From Schaalia hyovaginalis (GTDB taxonomy: Bacteria > Actinomycetota > Actinomycetes > Actinomycetales > Actinomycetaceae), in assembly GCF_014208035.1 (NCBI RefSeq), contig NZ_JACHMK010000001.1:1488001-1552000 (forward strand): a DNA stretch of 64,000 bases, in the 5' to 3' direction. Under the pieces are notes generated by a model that worked only from the letters and a program-made list of their open reading frames with translations, ran no database searches and was not told the origin of the DNA. This document shows, one piece after another, positions 34,218 through 43,800 of the stretch (position 1 is the first letter of the stretch; each line of letters begins with the position of its first letter). The position numbers and the translations under genes are program-made.

Positions 34218-35567
34218 TCAGCCGATCGCTTCAACCCGCGGCGCGAGATCCTCCGCCGCGGGCGTCCAGGTCCCAGGCGCGGCCTCGACCTGCTCTCCCG
34301 AGCGGATGTCCTTCACCGTGTCCGGCTCGCCCGGCCCGCCCGGGAACCAGACGAAGGGGATGCCGCGCTTGTCGGCGAACTTGATCTGCTTGCCGAACTT
34401 CGCGGCCGTGGGGGCGACCTCCGTCGCGATTCCGCGGTCGCGCAGGATCCGCGCGATCGACTCGGAGCGCTGACGGTCGTCCTCGTCGATGACCGCGACC
34501 ACGACCGCCGCGGGCGACTTGCGCGTGGCGCGCACCATCGGCGCGGAGATCATCCGCGACACGAGGCGCGACACGCCGATCGACAGGCCGACGCCGGGAT
34601 AGGTGCGCTTCCCGTCCTTGGCGAGCGAGTCGTAGCGCCCGCCCGAACAGATCGATCCGAGGTCCTCGTGGCCCTCGACCACGGACTCGTACACCGAGCC
34701 CGTGTAGTAGTCGAGACCGCGGGCGATCTTCAAATCGGCCTCGATCGCACCGGGCATGCGCGCGGCGGCGGTCTCCAGCAGGGCGCACAGCTCGTCCAGG
34801 CCCTCCTCGAGGATCTCCCCCGACGCTCCCAAAGCCTCGATCCGAGCGCGGATCTCGGCCGGATCGGCGCTGCGGATCGACGCCATGTCGAGGAGCGCGC
34901 CCGCCTGCTCGCCCGTGATCCCCGACTCCGCCAGCTCGGCCGCCACGCCCTCGGGACCGATCTTGTCGATCTTGTCGAGGCCGCGCAGCGCCGCCTCCAC
35001 GTCCTCGACCCCGAGCGCCTCGCACACGCCCTGGACGACCTTGCGGTTGTTCACCAGAACCGTCACCTTGGGGATCGGCAGCCGCGACAGCGCCTCGGCC
35101 ATGACGAGGGGCAATTCGACCTCGTAGTGGAAGGGCAGTGCGCCATCGCCGACCACGTCGATATCGGCCTGGATGAACTCGCGGAAGCGGCCGTCCTGCG
35201 GCCTCTCGCCCCTCCAGACCTTCTGGATCTGATAGCGCTTGAAGGGGAAGTCGAGATCATTCGCGTTCTCGACCACGTAGCGCGCGAAGGGCACCGTCAG
35301 ATCGAAGTGGAGGCCGATCCTGCGCTCCTTGCCCGAGTGCCGCCCCGCCTCGGCGTCCTTCAGGGCCTGCAGGCGATCGAGGACGTAGATCTCCTTCGAG
35401 GTCTCCCCCTTCGCCTCGAGCTGCTCGAGGGTCTCCACGGCCCGGGTCTCGATGCCGCTGAAGCCGTGGAGTTCGAAGACCTCGCGGATGCGGTCGAGGA
35501 CGAACTGTTCGATGATACGGCCCTCGGGGAGCCATTCGGGAAATCCGGAAAGAGATGCGCGTGCCAT
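34218..35567 (-). CDS. hisS: Histidyl-tRNA synthetase
   Basis: Charges tRNA-His. 449 residues, class II. Motif 1 region GFPEWLPEGRIIEQF is followed by HFDLTVPFARYVVEN. Motif 2 is YQIQKVWRGERPQDGRFREF, and the histidine-binding GLDYYTGSVYESVVEG is present. The C-terminal anticodon-binding domain has AKFGKQIKFADKRGIPFVWF. It is of the form common in high-GC Gram-positives. I chose ATG 35567 (MARASLSGFPEW); the in-frame extension upstream has no conserved sequence. The first GTPase gene starts 1 base after its stop. Confidence 0.95.
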   Translation of the reverse strand: MARASLSGFPEWLPEGRIIEQFVLDRIREVFELHGFSGIETRAVETLEQLEAKGETSKEIYVLDRLQALKDAEAGRHSGKERRIGLHFDLTVPFARYVVENANDLDFPFKRYQIQKVWRGERPQDGRFREFIQADIDVVGDGALPFHYEVELPLVMAEALSRLPIPKVTVLVNNRKVVQGVCEALGVEDVEAALRGLDKIDKIGPEGVAAELAESGITGEQAGALLDMASIRSADPAEIRARIEALGASGEILEEGLDELCALLETAAARMPGAIEADLKIARGLDYYTGSVYESVVEGHEDLGSICSGGRYDSLAKDGKRTYPGVGLSIGVSRLVSRMISAPMVRATRKSPAAVVVAVIDEDDRQRSESIARILRDRGIATEVAPTAAKFGKQIKFADKRGIPFVWFPGGPGEPDTVKDIRSGEQVEAAPGTWTPAAEDLAPRVEAIG

Positions 35568-35626
35568 GGGGGCATTCTCCCACGACACACGCACCCCTTA
35601 CGATTCGACGTCGAGTCGCGAGCCCT

Positions 35627-36352
35627 TCAGCCGATCATCCGGGCCCTGCGCAGGTACGCGTTCGACTCGAGTTCGGCCGCCATCGTCGTCAGCGCACCGT
35701 GCCCCGGGATGAGCAGCGTCGCGGGATCCAGGGCATTGGCCAGGGTCCTCAAGGAATGACGCATCGTCTGCTCGTCGCCCCCGGGAAGATCCGTGCGCCC
35801 CACCGAACCCGCGAAGATCACATCGGCGCTCAGGGCGAAGGGCGCGGGCGCATCGGCCGCCGCGAGTTCGACTCCCCCGCTGTCCACCGACCAGCGCGCC
35901 TCGCCGAGGAACACCGACGAGCCCTCGGTATGACCGGGTGCCGGCACCATGAGCAGACGGACTCCCGCGACCGCTTCGAATGCGCCGCCGGGCGCATCGC
36001 GGAGATCAGCGGGGGCGATCCATTCGCCCGCCTCCTTTGGGACGGGCAGCGGCACATGCGCGCCCGGATCCTGCATGCGGTAGCGATCCGGACCCGGGAT
36101 GAAGACGGGGGCCTCGCGCCCCTGCTCCTCGATCGCCCAGGAGGCGACTTCCCGGCACTGCCACACGTGGTCGGGGTGCCCGTGAGTCGCGAGCACCGCA
36201 CCGACGCGCGATCCGGTCCCTTCGAGGACTTCGCGGATCCGATCCGTCACCCCCCACGACGGGTCGACGACGAGGGCGTCCGCGCCCTCATCGGGCACGA
36301 TCACCACGCAATTCGCCCCGTAGTAGGGGGTCGGGATGACGCTGATGCGCAT
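35627..36352 (-). CDS. Metallo-beta-lactamase-fold hydrolase (glyoxalase II-like)
   Basis: 241 residues. The Zn-binding signature is LATHGHPDHVWQ, the next ligand His is in PAPGHTEGSSVF, the bridging Asp region is IFAGSVGRTDLPGGDE, and the last ligand is LIPGHGALTTM. It resembles the single-domain glyoxalase II-like hydrolases often found beside rel and hisS in actinobacteria. The true substrate is unknown, with thioesters such as lactoyl conjugates the usual guess. It starts 2 bases after the DUF349 gene stop, so the two are co-translated. Confidence 0.9.
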   Translation of the reverse strand: MRISVIPTPYYGANCVVIVPDEGADALVVDPSWGVTDRIREVLEGTGSRVGAVLATHGHPDHVWQCREVASWAIEEQGREAPVFIPGPDRYRMQDPGAHVPLPVPKEAGEWIAPADLRDAPGGAFEAVAGVRLLMVPAPGHTEGSSVFLGEARWSVDSGGVELAAADAPAPFALSADVIFAGSVGRTDLPGGDEQTMRHSLRTLANALDPATLLIPGHGALTTMAAELESNAYLRRARMIG

Positions 36353-36354
36353 TT

Positions 36355-37683
36355 TCAGGCCATCGTCGAGCGGATCTGCTCCAGCCAGCTCCGCTTCGTC
36401 GCGAGGGCCTCCGCCAGCGCCTTCGCCGAGCCCTCGTCGCCCGCCGTCTCAGCGGCCGCCAGGTCGGCCTCGAGCCCTTCGATCTGGGCCTCGAGCTGGC
36501 CGAGCATGCCCTGAGCCCTGGCGCGGGTCTCGGGGTTGGTCTGACGCCACTCCTTCTCCTCCGCTTCGCGGATGGCCGTTTCAACCGCGCGCAGACGCGA
36601 TTCGATCCTGTGCAGATCCGAGGACGGCACGCGGCCGATCTCGTCCCAGCGGTCCTGGACCGAACGGAGGGCGGCCTTGGCGGCTTCGAGATCGCCGATC
36701 GGCACGATCGCCTCGGCCTCCTCGAGGAGGGCCTCCTTGGCGACGAGATTCTCACGGTATTCGCTGTCCGTCGCCTCGTCCTTGGCCCGACGGGCGTCGA
36801 AGAAGACCTGCTGAGCAGCGCGGAAACGCGCCCACAGGGCGTCGTCCTCCTTGCGGGAGGCCCGCGGGGCGGCCTTCCAGCGGTTCATCAGCTCCCGATA
36901 GGCGCCCGAGGTCGCTCCCCAATCCGTCGAGGAGGACAGGGCCTCGGCCTCGGCGATCAGGGCCTCCTTCACGCGCTTGGCCTCGGACTGGGCCTGGTCG
37001 AGGGCGGAGAAGTACTGGCGGCGATGCCGGTCGAACTGCGTGCGCGCCGAGGAGAAGCGCTTCCACAGCTCGTCCTCGGTCGCCTTGTCCAGGCGGGGCC
37101 CCTTGCGCTGCAGGGTCTTCCACTCGTCGAGCAGCTCGCGCAGCGTCTGGCCGGACTGCTTCCAGTGGGTCTTCTCGGGGTCCTGCTCAACGATCGCCTC
37201 GGCCTGCTCGACGACCCGGGTGCGCTGGGCGAGCGCCTCCTCACGAGCGGCCTTGCGCTCCGCCTTGGCCTCTTCCTTCCGGGCCTCCGCCCGCGCCTTC
37301 ACCGCCTCGACCCGGTCGCGCAGGCCCTGGAGGTCGCCGATGGCAGCGGGTTCCCTCACCGCCTCCACGATGGTCGCGAGGGTCTGATCGATGTCCTTGG
37401 GCGACAGGGTCGCGAGGCGGTCCTCGAAGAGCTTCACCGTCGCCTCAAGATCCGCGAAGCGGCGCTCGTAGAGGGCGAAGGGCTCGGCGGGAGCGCCTTC
37501 CGGGTATCCGCCGATCTCGCGCTCGACGCCGGCGTCGATCACGTAGACGCTGCCGTTCTCGTCGATGCGGGCGAACTCGTGGACGAGGGCGGAGGCGCTC
37601 GCCGCGGCCGGCGCCTCGTTGGTCGCCGTGGATCCGGCATCGGTGGCGGGGACGTTGGCCTGCTCGTTGGGCGTCGTGGTCAC
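36355..37683 (-). CDS. DUF349 repeat protein
   Basis: 442 residues. The N-terminal region (about 1-80) is Ala-rich, then globular (ENGSVYVIDAGVEREIGGYP). The rest is charged coiled helices with several DUF349 repeats, each with a Trp-centred core: HWKQSGQTLRELLDEWKTL, DWGATSGAYRELMNRWKAA and DLEAAKAALRSVQDRWDEIG. DUF349 proteins are linked to DNA repair or ribosome-associated functions, without a firm mechanism. The GTG 37683 start has AAAGGA 7 bases upstream. It lies between rel and the MBL gene. Confidence 0.9.
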   Translation of the reverse strand: MTTTPNEQANVPATDAGSTATNEAPAAASASALVHEFARIDENGSVYVIDAGVEREIGGYPEGAPAEPFALYERRFADLEATVKLFEDRLATLSPKDIDQTLATIVEAVREPAAIGDLQGLRDRVEAVKARAEARKEEAKAERKAAREEALAQRTRVVEQAEAIVEQDPEKTHWKQSGQTLRELLDEWKTLQRKGPRLDKATEDELWKRFSSARTQFDRHRRQYFSALDQAQSEAKRVKEALIAEAEALSSSTDWGATSGAYRELMNRWKAAPRASRKEDDALWARFRAAQQVFFDARRAKDEATDSEYRENLVAKEALLEEAEAIVPIGDLEAAKAALRSVQDRWDEIGRVPSSDLHRIESRLRAVETAIREAEEKEWRQTNPETRARAQGMLGQLEAQIEGLEADLAAAETAGDEGSAKALAEALATKRSWLEQIRSTMA

Positions 37684-37854
37684 GGTATTCCTTTTCGAGG
37701 ACGAGGGTGCGGGGCACCCGTGCATGGAAGATGCTCCACGCGTGGTGGCGCGAGGTGCTCCGATGTGGCGCACCTCTCCCAGTCTAGGACCACGAGGGGC
37801 TCCAACTCGACGCAGTGACCGAATCGAGTCCTGGATGTCACATTCGCCGGGGAT

Positions 37855-40161
37855 TCAGGCCCGGTCCTGTCCCGACAGGCGGACCGCCTCGAAGACCCCG
37901 TCGACCCTCCTCAATGCCGAGAGCACCGCGTTGAGGTGGCCCATGTCCGCCATTTCGAAGGAGAACTGCGCCGTCGACACCTGATCGTTCGAAGTGCGGG
38001 TCGTCGCGGTGATGATGTTCACACCGTAGTCGCTCATCACCCGCGTGAGATCGGACAGCAGTCCCGAACGGTCCAGGGCCCGCACCCGGATCTGGACGCG
38101 GAAGACCTGGCCCGTCACGCCCTCCTCCCAGGCGACGTCGATGAAGCGCTCCGGTTGCAGCTCCTGAAGCCGCACCGCGTTCCGGCAGCTCGCGAGGTGG
38201 ACCGAGACGCCCTGGCCGCGCGTGATGAAGCCGACGACCTCGTCTCCGGGCACCGGCGTGCAGCACTTCGCGAGCTTGACCCAGATGTCCTTCGCGTCCA
38301 TTCCCGCGACGGTGATGCCCGAATCCGAGGAAGCCGCCCGGCGCGGGCCCGCGGCCCCCGGCGTCACCGCCTCCGACAGGGTCTCCTCGGTGCCGTCGCC
38401 CCCGCCCAGGTTGTCGACGAGCTTCGTCACGACGTTGCGGGGCGATACCTGGTTCTCCCCCACGGCCGCGTACAGGCTCGAGACATCGGGGTAGCCGAGG
38501 GAATTCGCGACCGAGAGGATCGACTCGTGGTTCATGAGGCGCTGAAGCGGAAGGTTGAGCTTGCGCATCGCCTTCGCGAGCGCCTCCTTCCCGTCCTCGA
38601 CCGCTTCCTCGCGGCGCTCCTTGGAGAACCAGGCCTTGATCTTCGACCTCGCCCTCGGCGATGCGACGAAGGCGAGCCAATCGTGGGAGGGCCCCGCCTT
38701 ATCGGACTTCGAGGTGACGACCTCGACGGTCTCGCCCGATTCCAGGCGGGTGTCGAGGGAGACGAGACGGCCGTTGACCTTCGCACCGACCGTCCGGTGC
38801 CCGACCTCCGTGTGCACCGCGTAGGCGAAGTCGACGGGGGTGGAACGCGCCGGGAGGACGACGACCTCGCCCTTGGGCGTGAAGACGTAGACCTCGTCGC
38901 CGGCGATCTCGTAGCGCAGGGAATCGAGGAACTCCTCGGGGTCTCCCGTCTCGCGCTCCATCTCGACGAGGGCGCGCAGCCAGTTCGCCTGCTCGTCCGA
39001 GGTCATCTTGTCCGAATCCGGGCCCGTCGCATTCGGGTTCTGCTTGTACTTCCAGTGTGCGGCGACGCCGTGCTCGGCCCGTTCGTGCATCTCGTAGGTG
39101 CGGATCTGGATCTCCACCGGCTTGCCGCCCGGTCCCACGACCGTCGTGTGCAGGGACTGGTAGAGGTTGAACTTCGGCATCGCGATGTAGTCCTTGAAGC
39201 GACCAGGGATCGGATTCCATCGCCCGTGAAGGGAGCCGAGGACCGAATAGCAGTCCTTGACCGAATCGACGAGCACGCGGACCGCGACGAGGTCGAAGAT
39301 CTCGTCGAAGGCCTTCCCGCGCACGATCATCTTCTGATAGATCGAGTAGTGGTTCTTCGGGCGGCCCGACACCGTCCCCTTCGTCCCGGACTTCCTCAGG
39401 TCCTCCTCGATCTGGCCGACGACCTCGCGCAGGTAGATCTCGCGCTGCGGCGCCCGCTCGGAGACGAGATGATCGATCTCCTCGTAGATCTCGGGGTAGA
39501 GCGTCTTAAAGGAGAGCTCCTCGAGCTCCCACTTGACCATGTTCATCCCGAGGCGGTGAGCCAGCGGCGCGTAGATCTCGAGCGTTTCGCGGGCTTTGGC
39601 CTGCGCGGACGCCGCGGGCACGAACTTCCAGGTGCGCGCGTTGTGGAGCCGGTCCGCGAGCTTGATGAGGAGGACGCGGATGTCGCGGCTCATCGCGACG
39701 ATCATCTTGCGGAGGGTCTCCGACTGCGCCGCCGCGCCGTAGCGCACCTTGTCGAGCTTCGTCACCCCGTCGACGAGGGCGGCGATCGCCTCGCCGTAAT
39801 CGGCGCGCAGCTCCTCGACCGTGTAGTCGGTGTCCTCGACGGTGTCGTGGAGGAGGGCCGCGACGAGGGTCGGGGTCGTCATCCCCATCTCGGCGAGGAT
39901 CGTCGCGACCGCCACCGGGTGGGTGATGTACGGTTCGCCGGATTTGCGCACCTGTCCGCGGTGATGTTCCTCAGCGGTCCGGTAGGCGCGTTCGATGACG
40001 GAGACGTCCGCCTTCGGATGATTCGCCCTCAGAGCGCGAACGAGGGGTTCGATCTCGGGAATCGTCGGGCGTGAGCGCGCACCGAACCAGACGAGGCCGG
40101 ATCGTACGAACGATCCGGCCGCGGGAGGCTTGGAGCCTGCGTCAGTTGTCTGGTCGGTCAT
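37855..40161 (-). CDS. rel: Bifunctional (p)ppGpp synthetase/hydrolase Rel
   Basis: Makes and degrades the alarmone (p)ppGpp in the stringent response. The 768 residues have the whole Rel layout. The HD hydrolase keeps its metal motif ALLHDTVEDTDY, so hydrolysis should work. The synthetase has GRPKNHYSIYQKMIVRGKAF and the substrate loop. TGS follows (VYVFTPKGEVVVLPARSTP), then the helical/zinc-finger region (KLAKCCTPVPGDEVVGFITRG) and the ACT domain (LLSDLTRVMSDYGVNI). It lies 46 bases after apt at the end of the secD-secF-apt run. Confidence 0.96.
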   Translation of the reverse strand: MTDQTTDAGSKPPAAGSFVRSGLVWFGARSRPTIPEIEPLVRALRANHPKADVSVIERAYRTAEEHHRGQVRKSGEPYITHPVAVATILAEMGMTTPTLVAALLHDTVEDTDYTVEELRADYGEAIAALVDGVTKLDKVRYGAAAQSETLRKMIVAMSRDIRVLLIKLADRLHNARTWKFVPAASAQAKARETLEIYAPLAHRLGMNMVKWELEELSFKTLYPEIYEEIDHLVSERAPQREIYLREVVGQIEEDLRKSGTKGTVSGRPKNHYSIYQKMIVRGKAFDEIFDLVAVRVLVDSVKDCYSVLGSLHGRWNPIPGRFKDYIAMPKFNLYQSLHTTVVGPGGKPVEIQIRTYEMHERAEHGVAAHWKYKQNPNATGPDSDKMTSDEQANWLRALVEMERETGDPEEFLDSLRYEIAGDEVYVFTPKGEVVVLPARSTPVDFAYAVHTEVGHRTVGAKVNGRLVSLDTRLESGETVEVVTSKSDKAGPSHDWLAFVASPRARSKIKAWFSKERREEAVEDGKEALAKAMRKLNLPLQRLMNHESILSVANSLGYPDVSSLYAAVGENQVSPRNVVTKLVDNLGGGDGTEETLSEAVTPGAAGPRRAASSDSGITVAGMDAKDIWVKLAKCCTPVPGDEVVGFITRGQGVSVHLASCRNAVRLQELQPERFIDVAWEEGVTGQVFRVQIRVRALDRSGLLSDLTRVMSDYGVNIITATTRTSNDQVSTAQFSFEMADMGHLNAVLSALRRVDGVFEAVRLSGQDRA

Positions 40162-40207
40162 GCCCCCATGATAGGGCTTGTGACCTGGGATACACGAAAC
40201 GAGGGCG

Positions 40208-40753
40208 CTACACGAGCAGGGCGGACTCGACCTTCACGCCCGATCCGGCGAGCACCTCCCGCCCGTTGAAGGCCTCGAGTTCGAGGAGCACCGCGATCGT
40301 CTCGACCTCGGCGCCGCAACGGCGCAGGAGCTCCACCGAGGCGTTCGCCGTCCCGCCCGTCGCCAGGACGTCGTCGACGACGAGCACCCGGGAGCCCGGG
40401 CGGACCGACTCGGGACGGATCTCCATGCGGGCGGTCCCGTACTCGAGGGCGTAGTCGACCCCGATCACGTGCCCGGGCAGCTTCCCGGCCTTGCGGATCG
40501 TGAGCATGCCGACGCCGAGCTCCGTCGCCAGCGGCGCCCCGAGGATGAAGCCGCGCGACTCCAGGCCCGCAACCGCATCGATCGTGCCCGCGTAGCGCTC
40601 CCCCAGGATCTCCATGAGCTCCTTGAAAGCGGGACCGTTCGCGATGAGCGGCGTGATGTCCCTGAAGAGGACGCCCGGCTCGGGGAAGTCGGGGATCGAG
40701 CCGAGATTCGAGGAGACGAGGTCCCCCACGTGCGCGCCGAGTTCACCGCTCAT
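40208..40753 (-). CDS. apt: Adenine phosphoribosyltransferase
   Basis: Purine salvage: adenine + PRPP to AMP. The 181 residues have the type I PRTase fold. The PRPP-binding loop is VLVVDDVLATGGTANAS. The family N-terminal SIPDFPEPGVLFRDITPL and AVAGLESRGFILGAPLA are conserved. ATG 40753 overlaps the secF stop as ATGA. The apt-rel linkage, salvage next to alarmone metabolism, is common in Gram-positive bacteria. Confidence 0.96.
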   Translation of the reverse strand: MSGELGAHVGDLVSSNLGSIPDFPEPGVLFRDITPLIANGPAFKELMEILGERYAGTIDAVAGLESRGFILGAPLATELGVGMLTIRKAGKLPGHVIGVDYALEYGTARMEIRPESVRPGSRVLVVDDVLATGGTANASVELLRRCGAEVETIAVLLELEAFNGREVLAGSGVKVESALLV

Positions 40754-41847
40754 CGTCCGGCCTTCTTCCTTCTGGGCTGCGAGGCGTTCGGCAGGCGGTG
40801 CCCCGGTGCGATCGGCGCCACCTTCACGGCGGCCGATGCGCCCCGGCCCGGGCCCTCCGAAACGGCGAGCCGGCCCGCGCGCTCCTTCGCGACGACCGCA
40901 TCGTGCTCCTTCGTGCGCGCCAGGTGCTCCTGGAACATTACGAGGAGCGGGGAGGCGATGAAGATCGAGGAGTACGTGCCCGCGATCATGCCGACGAAGA
41001 GGGCGAGGGAGATGTCGGTGAGCGTGCCCGTGCCGAGCATGAGCGAGCCGATGATGAGGATCGCGCCCACGGGCAGGAGGGCCACGACGGAGGTGTTGAT
41101 CGAGCGCACCATCGTCTGGTTCACCGCGAGGTTCACGTACTCGGCGAAGGTGTAGCGCTTCTGGTCGTACAAGTCCTGAGTGAGCTCACGGACCTTGTCG
41201 AAGACGACGACCGTGTCGTAGAGCGAGTAGCCGAGGATCGTGAGGAAGCCGATCACCGTCGCCGGCGAGACCTCCACCTGGGTGATGACGAAGACCGCCA
41301 GAGTCACCGCGACGTCGTGCACGAGGGCGAGCAGCGCGGCCGCCGCCATCGTCCACGAGCGGAAGTACACCGTCATCAAGAGCGCCACGAGCACCATGAA
41401 GATGACGAGCGACTGAGCGGCCTTCGAGGTCACCGACTGACCCCACGAAGGGCCGATCGACGAGGACTGCACGTCGGCGGGATCGACCGAGTAACCGGCC
41501 GCCAGCGCATCGCGGATCTGAGCCGCCTGATCGGAGTCCACCGAGGCTGTCTGGATGCGCACGGAACTCGTGCCGACGCGCGTCACCTTCGCCGTGTCGA
41601 CGATCTTCGTGGCGGTGACGATCTCGCTCGCCTTGGTCTCCGACTGGTCGGAGACGTTCGCCACGTCGAACTGGGCGCCGCCGGTGAACTCGATCGAGCG
41701 ATTGAGGCCCACGAAGAGCGGCAGGAGCAGGCCGATGATAATGACGACCGCCGCGATGCCGACGAAGAGCCTGCGCTTGGGGACGACGGCGTAGGACTTG
41801 TCACCCGAGTACAGGGCGTTGCCCCATTGAGCGAAGGACATCATCAC
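40750..41847 (-). CDS. secF: Protein translocase subunit SecF
   Basis: Membrane partner of SecD that uses the proton gradient to finish protein export through SecYEG. The 365 residues have about six membrane helices and an external loop between helices 1 and 2. Conserved features are RSIEFTGGAQFDVANV, the helix-4 region GYSLYDTVVVFDKVRE with its functional Asp, and SINTSVVALLPVGAI. The C-terminal basic tail (LPNASQPRRKKAGR) is cytoplasmic. It starts with ATGA on the secD stop. Confidence 0.96.
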   Translation of the reverse strand: MMMSFAQWGNALYSGDKSYAVVPKRRLFVGIAAVVIIIGLLLPLFVGLNRSIEFTGGAQFDVANVSDQSETKASEIVTATKIVDTAKVTRVGTSSVRIQTASVDSDQAAQIRDALAAGYSVDPADVQSSSIGPSWGQSVTSKAAQSLVIFMVLVALLMTVYFRSWTMAAAALLALVHDVAVTLAVFVITQVEVSPATVIGFLTILGYSLYDTVVVFDKVRELTQDLYDQKRYTFAEYVNLAVNQTMVRSINTSVVALLPVGAILIIGSLMLGTGTLTDISLALFVGMIAGTYSSIFIASPLLVMFQEHLARTKEHDAVVAKERAGRLAVSEGPGRGASAAVKVAPIAPGHRLPNASQPRRKKAGR

Positions 41848-43769
41848 TTGTCTCCGTCCGTGTCGGCGTTCGATTCAAGGCCCGAGGGCGCGGGCGCCTC
41901 GGCCTTCGCGGCGAGCCTCGCGGCGCGCCGCCTCTGAGCGATCGAGGAGCCCTCGCCCTCGGGGAGCGCATCCTCGCCCGCCGCCTGGGCGAGGGGGGCG
42001 CGCACGGCGACCCGGCCGCGGCCCGCGTACACGAGCCCGGACTTCGCGCCGAGGTGCTCCGGATCGAGGCCGGACAGGGGGTGGCCCTGGCCGAAGAAAC
42101 GGGTCCTGATGAGCAGCTTCATCATCGGGTGCGTGAAGAGGAAGATGACGACGAGGTCGATGAGAGTCGTCACGCCGAGCGTGAAGGCGAAGCCCTGGAC
42201 GCCGCCGACCGCGAGCAGGTAGAGGACGACGGCCGCGACGATGTTGACCGCATCCGAGACGAGGATCGTCCGCTTGGCCCGATCCCAGCCCTCGTCGACT
42301 GCGGCGACGAGCGGGCGCCCGTCGCGGACCTCATCGCGCACCCTCTCGAAGTACACGATGAAGGAGTCCGCCGTCACGCCGACCGCCATGATGAGGCCCG
42401 CGACGCCCGCGAGCGAGAGGCGGTAGCCGAGCGTCCAGGACAGGATCGCGATCGTGAGGTAGGTCAGTCCCGCTGCGAGGATGAGCGAACCCGCGGAGAT
42501 GATCGACAGGCCCCTGTACTGCCAGATGAGGTAGCAGATGACGAGGAGCAGGCCGATCGCACCGGCGAGCAGGCCCTTCTCCAGGTGATCCGAGCCCAGG
42601 GTCGCCGAGATCCTCTGCTCGGACTGGACCTCGAAGTTCAGGGGCAGCGAACCGAAGTTGAGCTGGTTGGCGAGGGCCGTCGCGGACTTCGCCGTGAAGT
42701 TGCCCGAGATCTGCGCGCGGCCGTCGGAGATGATCGCGTTCATCGAGGGCGCGGTGATGACGACGCCGTCGAGCACGACGGCGAAGTGATTGCGGTCGGG
42801 CTTGCCGAAGAAGGACTGGCCCTGCGCGTCCTGGGTCTGGAAGGAGTAGAGGATCTTCGAGGAGTCCGCGAACTGCTGGGTCCCGGTCTTGTCGAACTGA
42901 AGATCGACCCCCCACTGGCCGGTCGTCTGACCGGTCGAGTTGGTGATCTGACCGGCGTTGGCCGAATCGAGGTTCGCCCCGGCGACGGAGACCGGTCCGA
43001 GGAGGTACTTGATCGCGCCCGAGTCGTCGCATGCGGCGAAGGGCTTGTCGGCCGGGCCCTCGCGGCGCTTCGCCGAATCGCCCGCCGCGCAGTCGAGCGT
43101 GTAGAAGTCGAAGAGCGCCTGCTCGGTCACCCACGCGAGGTCCGAGGCGTTCTCGGGCGAGGAGGCGGGATCGGCAGAGAGCGCGCCGTCCCCGTTCGTG
43201 TCGGCGAGCTGCATCGCCGAGGCCTCATCGAGGGCCGTCGAGGTGAGCTTGGTCGACTGAGGCTGATCGCCCGACTGGGCCACTTCGGCCGACTGCGGCG
43301 CCTCGCCCGACTGAGCGCCGGTCGCGCCCGACTGAGCGGTCACCGCGGGAGCCGCCGAGGGGGCGGCGGCCTGGGCGGCCGCGATCTGAAGCACGGGCCG
43401 GAAGTTCATCTGCGAAGAGGAGCGGATGAGATCGAGGGTCTCCTGGGAAGGTGTTCCCGGGATCGAGACCACGATGTTGTCCTGGCCCATCGAGGTGATC
43501 TCCGATTCGGCGACGCCGGAGGCGTCGATTCGATTGCGGATGATCGAAATCGCCTGAGTGATGTCCTCTTCGGTGATCTGCCGGTCATCGGCCTCGGTCG
43601 ATGTCGGGGTGAGGATGAGCTGCGTTCCGCCCTGCAGGTCGAGTGCGAGCGAGGGGACGTAGGACGCCCCCTGTGTGAGGTTGCCAATGACGAGCGCCGT
43701 CACGGCCGCGATGATCGCGACGAACAGGGTGACGAGCGAGCGCAGGGGTCGGCGCTTACGAGTTGACAC
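41844..43769 (-). CDS. secD: Protein translocase subunit SecD with a Gln/Ser/Ala-rich insert
   Basis: 641 residues. Helix 1 (about 11-30), the P1 domain start LALDLQGGTQLILTP, the P1 fold around residues 65-330, then five C-terminal helices with GLIMAVGVTADSFIVYFERV, which carries the conserved Asp. Between residues about 130 and 260 the external domain is expanded by a low-complexity segment with repeated QSG/QSA/QST (residues 146-172) and an acidic Asp-rich stretch (ADTNGDGALSADPA). The C-terminal tail is long and basic. GTG 43769 has GGGAG 8 bases upstream. It is co-transcribed with yajC upstream and secF downstream. Confidence 0.95.
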   Translation of the reverse strand: MSTRKRRPLRSLVTLFVAIIAAVTALVIGNLTQGASYVPSLALDLQGGTQLILTPTSTEADDRQITEEDITQAISIIRNRIDASGVAESEITSMGQDNIVVSIPGTPSQETLDLIRSSSQMNFRPVLQIAAAQAAAPSAAPAVTAQSGATGAQSGEAPQSAEVAQSGDQPQSTKLTSTALDEASAMQLADTNGDGALSADPASSPENASDLAWVTEQALFDFYTLDCAAGDSAKRREGPADKPFAACDDSGAIKYLLGPVSVAGANLDSANAGQITNSTGQTTGQWGVDLQFDKTGTQQFADSSKILYSFQTQDAQGQSFFGKPDRNHFAVVLDGVVITAPSMNAIISDGRAQISGNFTAKSATALANQLNFGSLPLNFEVQSEQRISATLGSDHLEKGLLAGAIGLLLVICYLIWQYRGLSIISAGSLILAAGLTYLTIAILSWTLGYRLSLAGVAGLIMAVGVTADSFIVYFERVRDEVRDGRPLVAAVDEGWDRAKRTILVSDAVNIVAAVVLYLLAVGGVQGFAFTLGVTTLIDLVVIFLFTHPMMKLLIRTRFFGQGHPLSGLDPEHLGAKSGLVYAGRGRVAVRAPLAQAAGEDALPEGEGSSIAQRRRAARLAAKAEAPAPSGLESNADTDGDK

Positions 43770-43800
43770 GATGATTCTCCCGATCCCGGATTGCGGGACT

